This document shows positions 1-13,000 of a DNA stretch of 64,000 nt, one piece after another (the first letter of the stretch is position 1; each line of letters begins with the position of its first letter). This DNA is from Crotophaga sulcirostris (taxonomy: Eukaryota; Chordata; Aves; Cuculiformes; Crotophagidae), in the NCBI GenBank assembly GCA_013397455.1, contig VYZB01000278.1:138348-202347 (forward strand). The letters run 5' to 3'. A model generated the notes under the pieces. That model was not told the origin of the DNA and searched no databases. It saw only the letters and a list, made by a program, of their open reading frames with translations. A program made the position numbers and the translations under genes.

Positions 1-897
1 AGCAGAAATCATGATGTGGTTTGAGCTGTCTTTTGGAAACTGCTTTGCTGTGTTTCAGTCAGTAGAATTAATCCATGTAGGGTCCCCCTAATATACTGCC
101 ACTCAGCTCTTTTCTGTCTCTCTTCAAGGGCTGCATAGTAGTACTCTCAAATGAACTGGTTGGAATGGGTAAGGTTTCAGATAGCTTCTAAACCTCCTCC
201 CCTGGATGCAGACAGCCTTGCAAAGTCTTCCTCCAGTTTTCAGAGAGGGAGCCTCAGATTTTCCTGCACAAGACACAAAACAGACGTCAGATGTTCTCAA
301 AACATGCAGAAAAGGGAGCATAACTTAATAACTTTGGTTGTGTTGACTGCATTTTGTCTTGTTTATGGTAACCTGGAAATTCAAATCCAGGTGCCAGTTA
401 TCCCGGTAGGTCTACAGTGTTGCTGTAACTGTTCCTACCACACTGTTTTAGCTGTTTTCATTTAGCCAAGATGTTATGGCTGCTGCTCTGTTAACAACTC
501 GTCAGTAGCCTTCTTCCTGCATTAAGAAGGGATACAAGTTTGCTTCACAGAGCCTCTGCCCCATGTAGCATTTAGACCTGTAAGTTAGGTAACTGGCAAA
601 TTCTCCAAGCATGGAATAACCTGGTATACATACAGGTATGGTATGTAAGTCTAAGAACTTTAAACTCTGCTGCTAATCTTCTGCTAGTCATTTTAAACTG
701 AACTGGGACTTGAAATAACCATGTATTGAATAAACTTGTCTTCAATTCAAATTGCAGAAACAACACGCAAAGGGAAAACAGTTGATTTCCTTTTTTAATG
801 TGCATGCTAAATGGAAGAACATTTCACCTTTTACTAAGTCTAGGCAAAAATAGAAGTGATCAGGCTATTAATGCTAGATTTTTAATGACTGTTTCAG
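1..897 (+). other. WDFY3: Intron (partial) before exon 1
   Basis: AT-rich intronic sequence running off the left edge. No exon of WDFY3, repeat or RNA gene recognised. Confidence 0.85.
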
Positions 898-1090
898 ATC
901 TTAGTAAAATTGTGCAGCTTTGTGTCCCCGGCGGAAGAACTGGCTCAAAAGGATGATCTCCAGCTTCTGTTCAGTGCAATAACCTCATGGTGCCCTCCCT
1001 ATAATCTGCCTTGGAGGAAGAGTGCAGGAGAAGTACTAATGACCATATCGCGTCATGGCCTTAGTGTCAATGTAGTGAAATACATTCACG
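898..1090 (+). CDS. WDFY3: WDFY3 exon 1 of window
   Basis: Encodes fragment residues 1-65 ([15 protein letters not shown] to NVVKYIH), part of the N-terminal helical scaffold. The acceptor is gtttcag before 898 and the donor is gtatgt at 1091. The exon begins on a codon boundary and ends with one base of the split Glu codon. The upstream coding exon lies left of the window. Confidence 0.96.
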
Positions 1091-4000
1091 GTATGTGTCT
1101 TTATCCGTGTTATTCATTGTGGGGTTTTTTTCTTTGTCTCTCGTAGTTTTCTTAGTTGAAAGATGTTCAACTAAGAAAAGTTGAAGCATGAAAACAGTAG
1201 GTCAAGAAAAGCTTGTAGGTTTTTTGTTCGGACATGTAAGTATTTACATGCTGGTGAAATTTCACAGCACTTGTATAGGGAAAGGAGGTGTTTGTAGCTG
1301 AGCCTGCCTCATCTGCATTTCAGGTTAATATTGGTGAATAGAGTTTCCCCTTGTATTTTGGTGTAGGATTTATGATGACCAAAAGGAAAGGCTTTCGGTG
1401 ACCCAGTAATGGATTGTGTTGAAAAATCTTTACTGGGAAGATGCATAAGATTGTCATTTTTGCTGTGAGAATTAATTCTTAACAGGGTTTAGTTGTTTTG
1501 GTCCTGTGTTTGAATTAGCAGCCGCAGACCCTTGTAGAGGCGTGAGGCAAGCTAGCAGTGCTCTGTTTACAACTATTTGTCTGAGTGCCCCTTTAGCTGG
1601 CAAATAAAAGTGTAGAGATGTCTGAGGAAGCCACAGGAAGAGGAACCAGCTCCATGTGTTCTACTGACGCAGTTCAAGCTATTAGAAGCCTGTGAAAGCT
1701 GCTACGCTGTAGTAAATATTGGTGTGTTACGCAAGCCAGAGTGAGCTAATTTGGGTGTGCTGGGAGTAGTAGATTCTTTCTCCCGGACACGTTGCTTTTG
1801 CAGGAAGATACTGGGTGAGACTGTTAAAACCACCACTGATTTGCAATGTACTCTGTTATCCAGGACATCAGGGATGGCATATTCTGATGACAGCAAAACC
1901 TGTGTGATACAGGTGCTAGGAAGTGCTAAAGGGATCGTGGTGTGTGGACACAGAAATAATTGAGTGCAAACCTCCAAGTGCTGACTGGAATGGCCAACTG
2001 GCTTCTTGCCCTGTGGTCCAGCCCAGCTTGCCTGTGGGTCCCCAACCCTTGGACGTTGTCTGTAGGACCTGGCCCAGAGAGGCTCTCCCTCTCTTGGCCG
2101 AGACCCATGCCTGTGCCCAAAGGAAATGGTCTCATCACTGGTGCTCCTGGGAAGCTTACATGTACTCTCTCCTACAGCCTGTGTCACAATGAAGTGCAGA
2201 GGTTTTGGGGCACAGCTGGGAAGAGCCTGGCTGCTGCATGGGTTTGCAGCCCCTGTTGGCTGGCTTGATTGCTGACCATTGAACCAGCCTGTGTTTCTCT
2301 TGCCAGACCATTGCCTTCCCCACCTTGCCATATCGCTTACAAATTACAGATTTTGTGCATCCTGAAGGCCAAAATAAAATCACCTCCTGGGCTTAGTCCA
2401 GCCTGTGAGCAACCAAATGACTGAAGCAGCCAGAATCATTCCATGCTGTCTCCTGTCCTTTTTTGAGACAAATAGCATCCTGACTGTTTCAGGCATGGAA
2501 ACTAGCATACAGGGGTATTTCTATAGCTGGTTAGATTTTCGTGTCCAATATAAAAAGTGCTTTACTTATTGTGTATCTTTACAAGGGACTGGTTATGGTC
2601 TGCTTAGCAAGGGCAGCTGCTAAGCTGGTTCATTGCAAAGAATTTGTGAGAGCAAAGTGAGTTGAAAACCAGTGCAGTGTTGAAGAGGGTATTAGCTGCC
2701 TGGGAGCAGCTTTGCATAGGAAATACTCATGTTGCATTAATTTAAACCAACATGGGTGTTTAGGTATGTAGGATTTGAGGTAGGAGATTCAGTAGAAGAT
2801 ACTTCTAATGCTTAGGGTTTTTAGACTGTAGGGCCACATAGAACATTTGTAGTTTTTAAATTGAAGCAACTGTTGAAGTGAACTAACATCCCTATCATAC
2901 ATTTCAGTAGTGCACACCTACTGGAAAAAAAAAAAGAAACCCAGTTTCCTCACACCCTGGAAAGCAAGTAGTTACAAGGCTACACAAAACCATTTTGACA
3001 ATTTATAAAATATGTCACCCTGCTCCCACGTACTTAGCAGAAAATTTCAGTCTGTGGTTTTTTTTCTTGTGCTAGCAGAGTGTTTCCAATTCCAATCAGA
3101 AATATGTGAAAGTACAGTATTACTTGGAAGCACAGCATAGTCATCAGTTAAGTATTTTCAGATAGGACTTAAGAGGTGATAGGTATTTTGTCTGTGTCTC
3201 TAACAGCCTTTGGTGGAGTTTTTGATGTGTGTAGAAGGTGTATGTGTGCACATGAGAACATTATGCAGCACAACAAAAAGAATAACCAGGTTTTGACTGT
3301 GACAGCTACTACCGTTATTGCTTTCCCTATGGGCTTCATCCACAGAGTAGTGAGGCTGACATATCAAAAGATATTCTGGGTTCTTTAAAAAGTGAAATGA
3401 ACTCTTAATAAGGAAAACCAGTCAGCATTCCCCCTAGCTTGTTTATAAAGAAATGAACCTGGCTTAAGAGGTAACACCTACTGTCAAGATGCTTATCTCA
3501 TATTCAGGAAGAAGGTTAAGATGCTTCATCATATGCAAAGGAGCATCCTTTCACTGTCTCATGCTTGGATTTGATCTCTGGGAAGTTTTATTATCAGATG
3601 AGCTAGAAAGATTTGCCCTTATCTAGCACATGCTGCAAAGTTAAAATAGAGGTTAATTGAAGGGAGCATCTTTAAAACGGGAGTGTGACCTAAAATCTGT
3701 AGGTTTGGGAAAGCTTTTTGCAACTGACCAATGAACTGATGGAGTGTGAGAAGTACTCAGCGTGAGACATGCACTGGCTCTTTGATCAAGATTTATCAGG
3801 CAAGCGTGTCGGCCAAAGAAATGCCAACAGAGTTGCACTGAGACGACGTAGTATAAAGCAGGGGTGTCAGACTCCCAGCTCCCGCTGCTCTCCTGCAGCG
3901 TAACGCACGTCACGCACTGCACACGTGCCCAGCGCTGGCAGGAGCGCAGGGACAAGGAGCTCGGTGCTGCCAACGGGTACAAACAAGGTGCTGGGCCATA

Positions 4001-7000
4001 TAAAACAAGGTGGAGGGCCATATTCAACCCATGGGCTGTGAGTTTGACACCCCTGATGTAAAGGGTTATGTATGGGGTTTTACCTCATATCAGTAACAGT
4101 TTAAGTCAGCCCTTTGTATAATTTTATGTTTTAAAAGAAAAAAAGATGTTTTAGAATTATTTACATTTGCGATATTTGTCTTTTCATTCTACTGAGTTAT
4201 CCAGTAAAACTTTTTAGGGTAAAAAACAGTATTTGTCTGTACAGTCTCCTCCCTACAAGAGTGAAGATTATAAAAGGGAGGGGTTGGCAAAAAGAGGTTA
4301 GGGTTCAGATCTAAAGCCACTTGAGAATCCTACTCATCTTCAAATGTTCTGTGATGGTAAATGCTATGTGATAAGAGGTAGTTAAGTACCAGTTACCTTA
4401 TTGCTGTGATTCTTTTACTAGTTATGTTTCTTGCAGTGATTAATGTCAGTAAAATCCTGAATTTCTTAATTGCAATTCTTTTCAGAAAAGGAGTGTTTGT
4501 CCACGTGTGTTCAGAACATGCAACAGTCTGATGACCTTTCTCCCTTAGAAATAGTTGAGATGTTTGCTGGACTTTCTTGTTTTCTCAAAGACTCCAGTGA
4601 TGTATCCCAAACGTTGTTGGATGATTTTAGGATATGGCAAGGATACAACTTCCTCTGTGACCTCCTCCTCAGGTATGCAAAAGCACTTGAAGGAATGCAG
4701 ACAGATCACCAAACTCTTTCTGAAAAGATTTCTTAATGAAGAATAGGTGAATAGGTTTGAACAAATAAGTAGTTACAGGTTATAATGAAATGAAGATACT
4801 ATGTGCTTCTCTCCATTTATGAAACTATATTGTTCAACTTCTTATTCATGAGTACTGGTTTATTACTAAATGTTTCTGTATGTGCTAAGAAAACAGATGC
4901 TTAAAAGCAACTGGTACTAAAAATTCAGAAAGAATTCAGAAAACAAGTGACTGAGCTTTGGTTTTGTTCTGTTTTAACATACTATCGTAATGAAAAATCA
5001 TGTACATAAATGTAGTGCTTGCAACTTAGTATTGAAGAGACATTTTTGTACATAAGCTCTAAACCAGAGTGCTGGAGAAAACTCTTATGTTACTAGGGAA
5101 TCAAGATACAGATATATTTTTTTAATTTGTATTTTTATTCAAGATACTACATGCTAATGCATCACAAAATATGGTAATGAAAATTCCCAGCAAAACTTGG
5201 ATGTGTGATCCATCCATAATTTTATTTCTTTCTGTGAAAAAAAGTTTAATTCTTTCCCATTCAGTAAATCACCAGCTGCTGCATTATTTGTGTAAAATTT
5301 TTGGTCAATCTGTGTTGCATTGTTTGGATATGAAATTCTGAAGATGCATGCTTAACTGTTTAAATATATATGTGTTTTACAAATCCAAGTCAGAAACTGG
5401 GACATGGTATCTATGAGTGTACACCTTACGAAGTAAACTTGAGTCAAAGATGCTTAGAAACAGTGCTGTAAAAACCACTAGTGAGAAGTGTTAATGTTGT
5501 TGTCTCACTCTTTCAAGCCATTCATTTTGGATGCTAATTTTTGGCACCCAAATATTTGAACTAAAGTTTCTACAACATAAACAAAAACCCCCAAAATGTA
5601 CTGTTTGTTTTAAATGGATACCAGGAATAGACATGACATTTGAAATTTTTAATCACAGTTAAAATTATTCATAAATTATCTTTGAAACCACAAAAGCTAA
5701 ATCACCTGTTAAGGAATTGTTATTGTTCTTGTATAAATGGTGGGTTTGAGTGTGTTATACCAATGCATTCATTCAAAGTGATGTAATTCGAAGTCATCTG
5801 TTTTCCAGAAACTGACAGCCACAGGTTAGGTGAGATTTGAGGGGAACACACTCTCATTAGCAATTTTATTTCTAGATATCAAAAGCAATTGTCTGTAGAT
5901 CAAGTGTTTTAAGTAAACTTTCTGCTGAGCTTGCTCATATTTTAAATCAAAGAATGGAGGGTCCCTGTCAAGAGGTGTAGGAAGACTAGGGGTTTGCATG
6001 TGTGATGGAAGGAGAGCACCTGAGTTTCTTCAGTGAAGGCTGTCATCAGTAAAGGTTAAAAGTGTAGGAATGTGTTATCCTCACTTCTTTGCAGGGTGGC
6101 TCTAGAAGACTTGTTAAGAATCTTGGAGAAATGCCTGACATAAGGTGAATGGTGCATAGGGTGTGTGTTTTAGCAATTTGTGTATTGTAGAGGAGATGGA
6201 AGATGGTTCAAAACATGACTGCCAGTTTGATGGCCAGATCTCTTGCTGTTTATTTGGTCTTCAAATCAAAACAGTTTGTTTCACAAAATAGTCATCTTTG
6301 ACTGACGCACAGGCTTGTCTATGATGAACAACAATGATATATTGTCCCTGGACATGTTTTGGCTCAGACCAAAGATAGAGGTTTGTTCAGCTCTGTGGCA
6401 GTATTGTGAATCTGACTGTCACGTGGGGGTATGAAATCTGGACACTGGGTGTCAAACTGCAAAGAAGAAAGAATTTGGAGCTGGTAATACAAAAGGACAC
6501 GTGAAGAGGGGGACTTAGTAAGAAAGTGCAGGAGGTATGTGAGGACCAGAGAAGCGAGTATGTAATTTGTCCTTTATGATGTGAAAGGGCAGGGTGTGTG
6601 GAGGATGAGTTGTAGCAGTTGAGCTGAGTGCTTCTGTAAGAGCTGTTTGAAGGAGATTCAGCCACATGTCTAACTGAGAAGAAGATGGAAGGCGCAGGAT
6701 GAGCTGCTTGTAAGGGCTCCCAGGCACTTGCCTGCAACAAGGAAGATACAGCTCACATTGCATGAATGAATAGGAGGTTGTGCCCCACAGATTTCTCCTG
6801 AGATCTGTAGAGTTGGTAGAGTTAGGAAGTGGTTTAATTTTTGGTGAGGTAGGAGGAAATTTAGGATTGTTCTAGAGTTCAGAGCCAGGTTTTTAGGATT
6901 CGGTCTGATGGTGTGGTACTGACAGGAAACAGTGGTTGGAATAGGATGATAACATTTTCATCCTCTTGCATTCAAAGGTAAGGGCTTGTAGTTCTAATCA

Positions 7001-10000
7001 AGATGCTTCATTGTGTCCTTCCAAGTGTTAGGTTTCTACAAAGATACTGTTTCATTAGCATAAAATATTAACTCTCAAAGTGGCAGATATAATCCCGCAA
7101 GTTAATTATAGATTTATGTAATACAGACTATCTAGGTATTTTCCTATCCAATAGCTTCATGTCTGTAAGAGGATGTTCAAAGTAATTTCACATCTGTACT
7201 GCTTTTTAGCAGACTATTGAGTTCAAGGAAGGATTTATGAGGTGAATTTCAATGGGAAATGAGTGTATGCTCTCATAAATCCACTAATGTTTGACTGACT
7301 TAATGGTATGAAATACGAACAGAGAACATGTAAAACACTGCAGGAACAGGGCTGTAACTTAATAGAATAAAATGGAAGTGATATTAAAGTGATTGGAGGG
7401 CTGCTAACTTGATCTGTTATATTTTCTTTAGATTAGAACAGGCAAAAGAGGCTGAATCTAAGGATGCTTTGAAGGACTTAGTTAATTTGATAACTTCCTT
7501 AACAACATATGGTGTAAATGAATTAAAGCCAGCTGGTGTGACCACTGGAGTACCTTTCCTGCTACCTGGGTTTGCAGTCCCACAGCCTGCAGGCAAAGGT
7601 GAGTCTGCTTTCTTTCTCCCTCTGTTTGTTTCTTAAAATGTAGACAACGAAATACAGAGAAACTGTTACTATACAAACAATTTGCAATCAAGTCTAGGTT
7701 CTTTTACTGAGCTTACATATCAAATTCTTTTTTCTGTGAGTCTCAAAGTTTTGATTTTGCAGTTGGTACCCAAAGAGGAAAGTATAGGACTTTTATCTTT
7801 GAGGAATAAAGGCTGAGTCAGACATCTCTTACTGCAAAGCTGACAGTTTCTACATGGACATTTTAAGAGATTATCATAATGGAGAGATGCACTGATTTGA
7901 TTTATGGTGTTTTAAGCTGCTCTTAGTAAATTGATGTGAAAAGCTGATGTGCTGGTTCAATATTTTTTTTCTTTTTTGGGAGGGGGCAGTTTTGCTTTCT
8001 GTTAGCTTTTGTCAGCTTAGGCAGGTGTAACTTGGAAGCTGAAATCTGTTGTTTCATCACCACTGTTCACAGAGTGGTGAAATCTGTTGTGTGCTTGCAA
8101 CCACGGTCAATTATGATATGAAGATAAGGCTAAGGAAGTCTGAAGGAGGGGAAGGGGTTTATAAAAATATTTTTTTTTCACATCTTGTATATAAACTTAA
8201 AATTCTGGGAAGTCTTGTTTGTAACTAATGAGTTGGGAATTTAATAGTGACAGTGGAGCTAGTTTGTTGCTTTGACTTTCTATGGCATTTAGTGATATTA
8301 GGAAAATTTTTGTGATAGGGTTACATTCATAGACTTATAGGCTAATGGGCCTACTTTCACTGTTTCCCTTGTGTATCTAGGTTCCTTGGACAATGACTTC
8401 CTTTCTCTGATATGGACAGTTCATTGTTCATGGAAATTGTTTTCCATTTGCCCTATGTAGAGAATGAAGGAGATAGTCATACTCGTAGCTTTGATAATAG
8501 TTTTGATAATAACATCCTAATTTTTGCTTAAACCAATAAGCTTTTCTGGTGCAATAGCATGAAAGAGTCATGGCCTGTTGAAATTTTCAAAGGGATTATT
8601 TTATTTAATTTTCTGGTATTTGTCATGACATCTCCATTCCTTTTACCTTTTTTTACATTATGTTGGCAAGTTGTCTTTTTGTGAAGACCGTACTAGCTCG
8701 TTTTCTTAATTACTTCTATTTAAATCCTTTTTGGTTCTTGAACCCAGAAAATCTGGTTAAGATTTGGTTTCTTCAGGGGTACACATAATAGTCAAACATA
8801 ATTCATTAATCTGCTTGATTTCCTGGAACAACTGTTGATACCAAATTAAAGTAAAAGTAATTGCATCTGTCAGTACCTACTCTTGTCATATTTAGTAAGT
8901 TCTAAATCCCCTTTTCTATATTTTCCATTGTAAAGAAAGCATGTAAGAAATATCCTTTTAGAAACAAGTGAGTGTAACTTCATAGAATCATAGAATGGTT
9001 TGGGTTGGAAAAGACCTCAAAAGACCATCCAGTTCCAACTTCCTGCTGTGGGCAGGGACACCTCCCACCAGACGAGGCTACTCAAGGCCCCATCCCCCCA
9101 TCCAACCTGGCCTTGAACACCTCCAGGGAGGGGGCACCCACAGCTTCCCTGGGCAGCCTGTGCCAGTTCCTCACTACCCTCATTGTGAAGAGTTTCTTCC
9201 TAATGTTTAATCTAAATCTTCCCTTTTCTGGTTTAAAGCCATTCTCCTATATCCTATCTCTACATGCCCTTGTAAAAAGTCCCTCTCCAGCTTTCTTGCA
9301 GGCCCCGTTTACGTACTGGAAGGTTGCTATAAGGTCTCCCTGGAGTCTTGTCTTCTCCAGCCTGAACACTGTCAGCTCTCTCAGCCTGTCTTCATAGAAG
9401 TGCTCCAGCCATGTCCTGCTTATGTTTGGGGGCCCCAGAGCTGCATGCAGTGCTTCAGGTGGGGGCTCACAAGAGCAGAGTAGAGGGGTGAAATCACCTC
9501 TCTCAACCTGCTGGTGACACATCTTTGGATACAATCCAGGATATGGTTGGCTTTCTGAGCCACAAGCACACTTCGCTGGCTCATGTTGAGCTTCTCGTCC
9601 ATCAGCAACCCCAAGTTCTTCTCCTCAGGGCTTCCCTCAAACCATTCTCTGCCCAGCCTGTATTTGTGCTTGGGATTGCCCCAACCCAGGTGCAGGAGCT
9701 TGCACTTGGCCTTGTTAAACTTAAGGAGGTTCGCACAGGCCCCCCTCCTCAAGCTTGTCAAGGTCCCTCTGGATGGCATTCCTTCCCTCCAGTGTGTCAA
9801 CTGTGCCACACATCTTGGTATCATTGGCAAACTTGCTGAGGGTGCCTCCAATCCCACTGCCCATCTCTGACAAAGATGTTAAACACCATCAGTTCCAATA
9901 TTGACCCCTACAGAACACAGGTATCCACTGGTCTCCATTGGGATATTGAGCCATTGACCGTAACTCTGCGAGTGGGACCATCCAGCCAATCCCTTATCCG

Positions 10001-13000
10001 CCAAGTGGTCAAACCGTCAAATCCACGTCTCTCCAAGTGAGAGACAAGAATGTCATGCATAACAGTGTCAAATGCTTTGCACAAATCCGGGTAGATGATA
10101 TCAGTTACTCTTCCTTTATCCACCAACGTGGTAGCCCCATCAGAGAAGGCCACTAAATTCCTCAGGCATGATTTGCCCTTAGTAAAGCCATGTTGGCTGT
10201 CAACAATCACTTCCTTATTTTCCACGTGCCTCAGCTGAGTTTCCAGAAGGATGTGCTCCACAATCTTGCTGGGCACAGAGGCGAGACTGACCACCCTGGA
10301 GTTCCCCAGGTCTTCCTTTTTATCTTTTTTAAAAACGGGAGTTATGTTTCCCCTTTTCCAGTCAGAGGGAACTTCACTGAACTGCCACGACTTCTCAAAT
10401 ATGTGGGAAACTGACTTAGCAACTTCATCTGCCAGTTCCCTCAGGACCTGTGGATGCATCTCATCAGGTCCCATGGACTTGTGCACCTTCAGGTCCCTTA
10501 GATGGTCTCACACCTGATCCTCTTCTACAGTGGGTGGTTCTTCGTTCTTGCAGTGCCTGCCTTTGCCTTCTGCAACTTGGGCAGTGTGGCTTGAGCCATT
10601 GCCAGTGAAGACTGATGCAGAAAAAGTGTTGAGTACCTCAGCCTTCTCCATATCCCGAGTAACCAGGTCCGCAGAAAATTCTTGGGTCACAAGGAGCACT
10701 CATAAATGATGCATTCTTTGGCTGAATGAATTAATTCTTATTCAACTTGAAGGTATTTATAAGAAGAAATTTCACCAAGCTTTTAAAGATGCGAGGTCTT
10801 TGTGTGCTAATATTAGAGCTACCTTCCACTACACAACTCTTGCCCTTTGCTTTAATTCTCTAATTGTTGAAACTACTGGACCCTGCCAAAGCTTTCTTAT
10901 TCCCAGACCTGATTCCCAAAGCCAGCCTCATGCCACCTTCTGTTACCAGTATGGTCATTCACACCAGTTAACCCAGACCTGAACAAGAGCAGCCTCTCTA
11001 CAGAAGGAAGGCAGCTGCCAGCCTTACGCTGCCCTGAGGACTTTCTCTATACATAGTTCTCTCTTTCTCACAGGCGATTGCCAAAGAATGGAAGCAAGAG
11101 GATAATTTGGAGGCCATGCATGTTTCTAGCTTTGAACCCAGCTGATGAGGATTTGTCATTGCTTATTGCTCTGGAGTGAGGGGATACAGGTGGCTGTTAT
11201 TTGAAACTTAGCCTGCCAAATACTTGTAGAGGATGGAGTTGCATTCTGCGTTATGGAATACAGAACATGTTACTGTTGTTTTAATGAGTTTTCTCCTGTC
11301 CTGGGTAGAGGACAGGAAGGCTTTGTTGTCTCTAGAACTATATCCCGTTGCATGTTCAAACAGTAGATCTGTTACCAATTTAAAGAAATGATCTGTCATT
11401 TACCTGCTTATGTAAACGATTACTTTCAAAGCTGAAGATGCCACCTTAATGAACAGTAGGCTGTAGGATTTGCAATGTAAGTGGTTGTGCAGAGGCTTTT
11501 TTGAAGAGTCAGTTTAAATAAAAATTTTTACTATATATGGCATATGCCATTATTTTATTCATGCTTATTAAAATGCCCAGATCATTATTAATAAGTGTAC
11601 TCACTGTTTATGATGATTAAGAACTTACTCTTTCCTTTTTCCTCCCATCCCACTTTGTTTCCACATTTAGGTCACAGTGTGAGGAATATTCAAGCATTTG
11701 CGGTCCTCCAGAATGCATTTTTGAGAGCAAAAACCAGCTATCTAGCACAAATCATCCTTGATGCCATCACAAATATTTATATGGCGGACAGTGCCAACTA
11801 CTTCATTTTGGAATCGCAGCACACATTGTCTCAATTTGCGGAGAAAATTCCTAAACTTCCAGAAGTACAGACCAAATACTTTGAAATGCTGGAATTTGTT
11901 GTCTTCAGTTTGAATTATATACCATGTAAAGAACTGATCAGTGTGAGCATCCTTTTAAAATCCAGTGCTTCTTTTCAGTGTAGCATCATTGCCATGAGGA
12001 CACTCCTTAAGTTCACCCGTCACGACTACATCTTTAAGGATGTCTTTAGGGAAGTGGGACTTCTGGAAGTGATGGTAAATCTTCTTCATAAATATGCAGC
12101 CCTTCTGAAAGATCCCACTCAGGCACTGAATGATCAAGGTAGTGTGTGCTCTTCCTTTTTACTAATGTCTCTTTTTGGCTGGGAGTGGTGGAGGCTGGCA
12201 TTTAAGAGGAGAAACAAGAGAGTCTGAACATGTATCTGAAGGGCTGAGTTCTGCTGCTGTGCCATCTTAAAAGGTCATTGGAATTGCTTCTCTTTTAACA
12301 TCCTGCAAGAAGCTCCAGGCAAGCTTTAATGGAAGATGCTGTGTGAATGCAAATTAGGAGTTCATATTTTCCTTTTTAAAAGGTTTTTGATGTAGTAGTT
12401 TAATATTTGTTACTTAATATGTAAAGAGCAAGTGAAGGAGTAATGCATAGTATCTGTACTGTTCCTCAGAAAAGGTAACTGTGCATTTCATTGTGTTTAG
12501 CCCCAGCTTTGAAAAAATGCTGCAGAGGGCGTATCTGAGCTCTTAATAGGAACATGTGTTCAAGTTTTCAGACTTTTTACAAGTTGAGGCTACATTTTTT
12601 GAACAGTCTTTTAAAAAATAAAAATTAAAAAATAAAACTTGCATTATCTCATCTCTAGAATTGAGCCACTGAGCTCGCAGTGCTCAAAAGCTTCTGTTTA
12701 AATCCTTGTCTTTATAAATGAACTTTTTAAAACGATTCATAGTTAAGCTTTCCCAGGAATGAATGTGTAGACTAAATCTTAATTTACTTTGAAACATGAT
12801 TAACCTGCATGTTCTCTGGGGAAGCAAAGAAAATAAAAGTGTTAGTGGAAAGAATCAAGAAACATCTTAGCAAAGAGTGATTTTTACTATGACTTTGGCT
12901 TCTGAAATTATTTTTAGATTCAAAAACCAGTTCATTTGAGGACCAAAAGCAACTGGCTTTATTGGTTATGGAGACCTTGACAGTGCTACTACAAGGATCA

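Larger units (their letters stand above)
7599..11670 (+). other. WDFY3: Intron 3
   Basis: 4.1 kb. Dominated by the long minus-strand CR1 copy at 8981-10695; the flanks are ordinary AT-rich intron. Confidence 0.85.
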
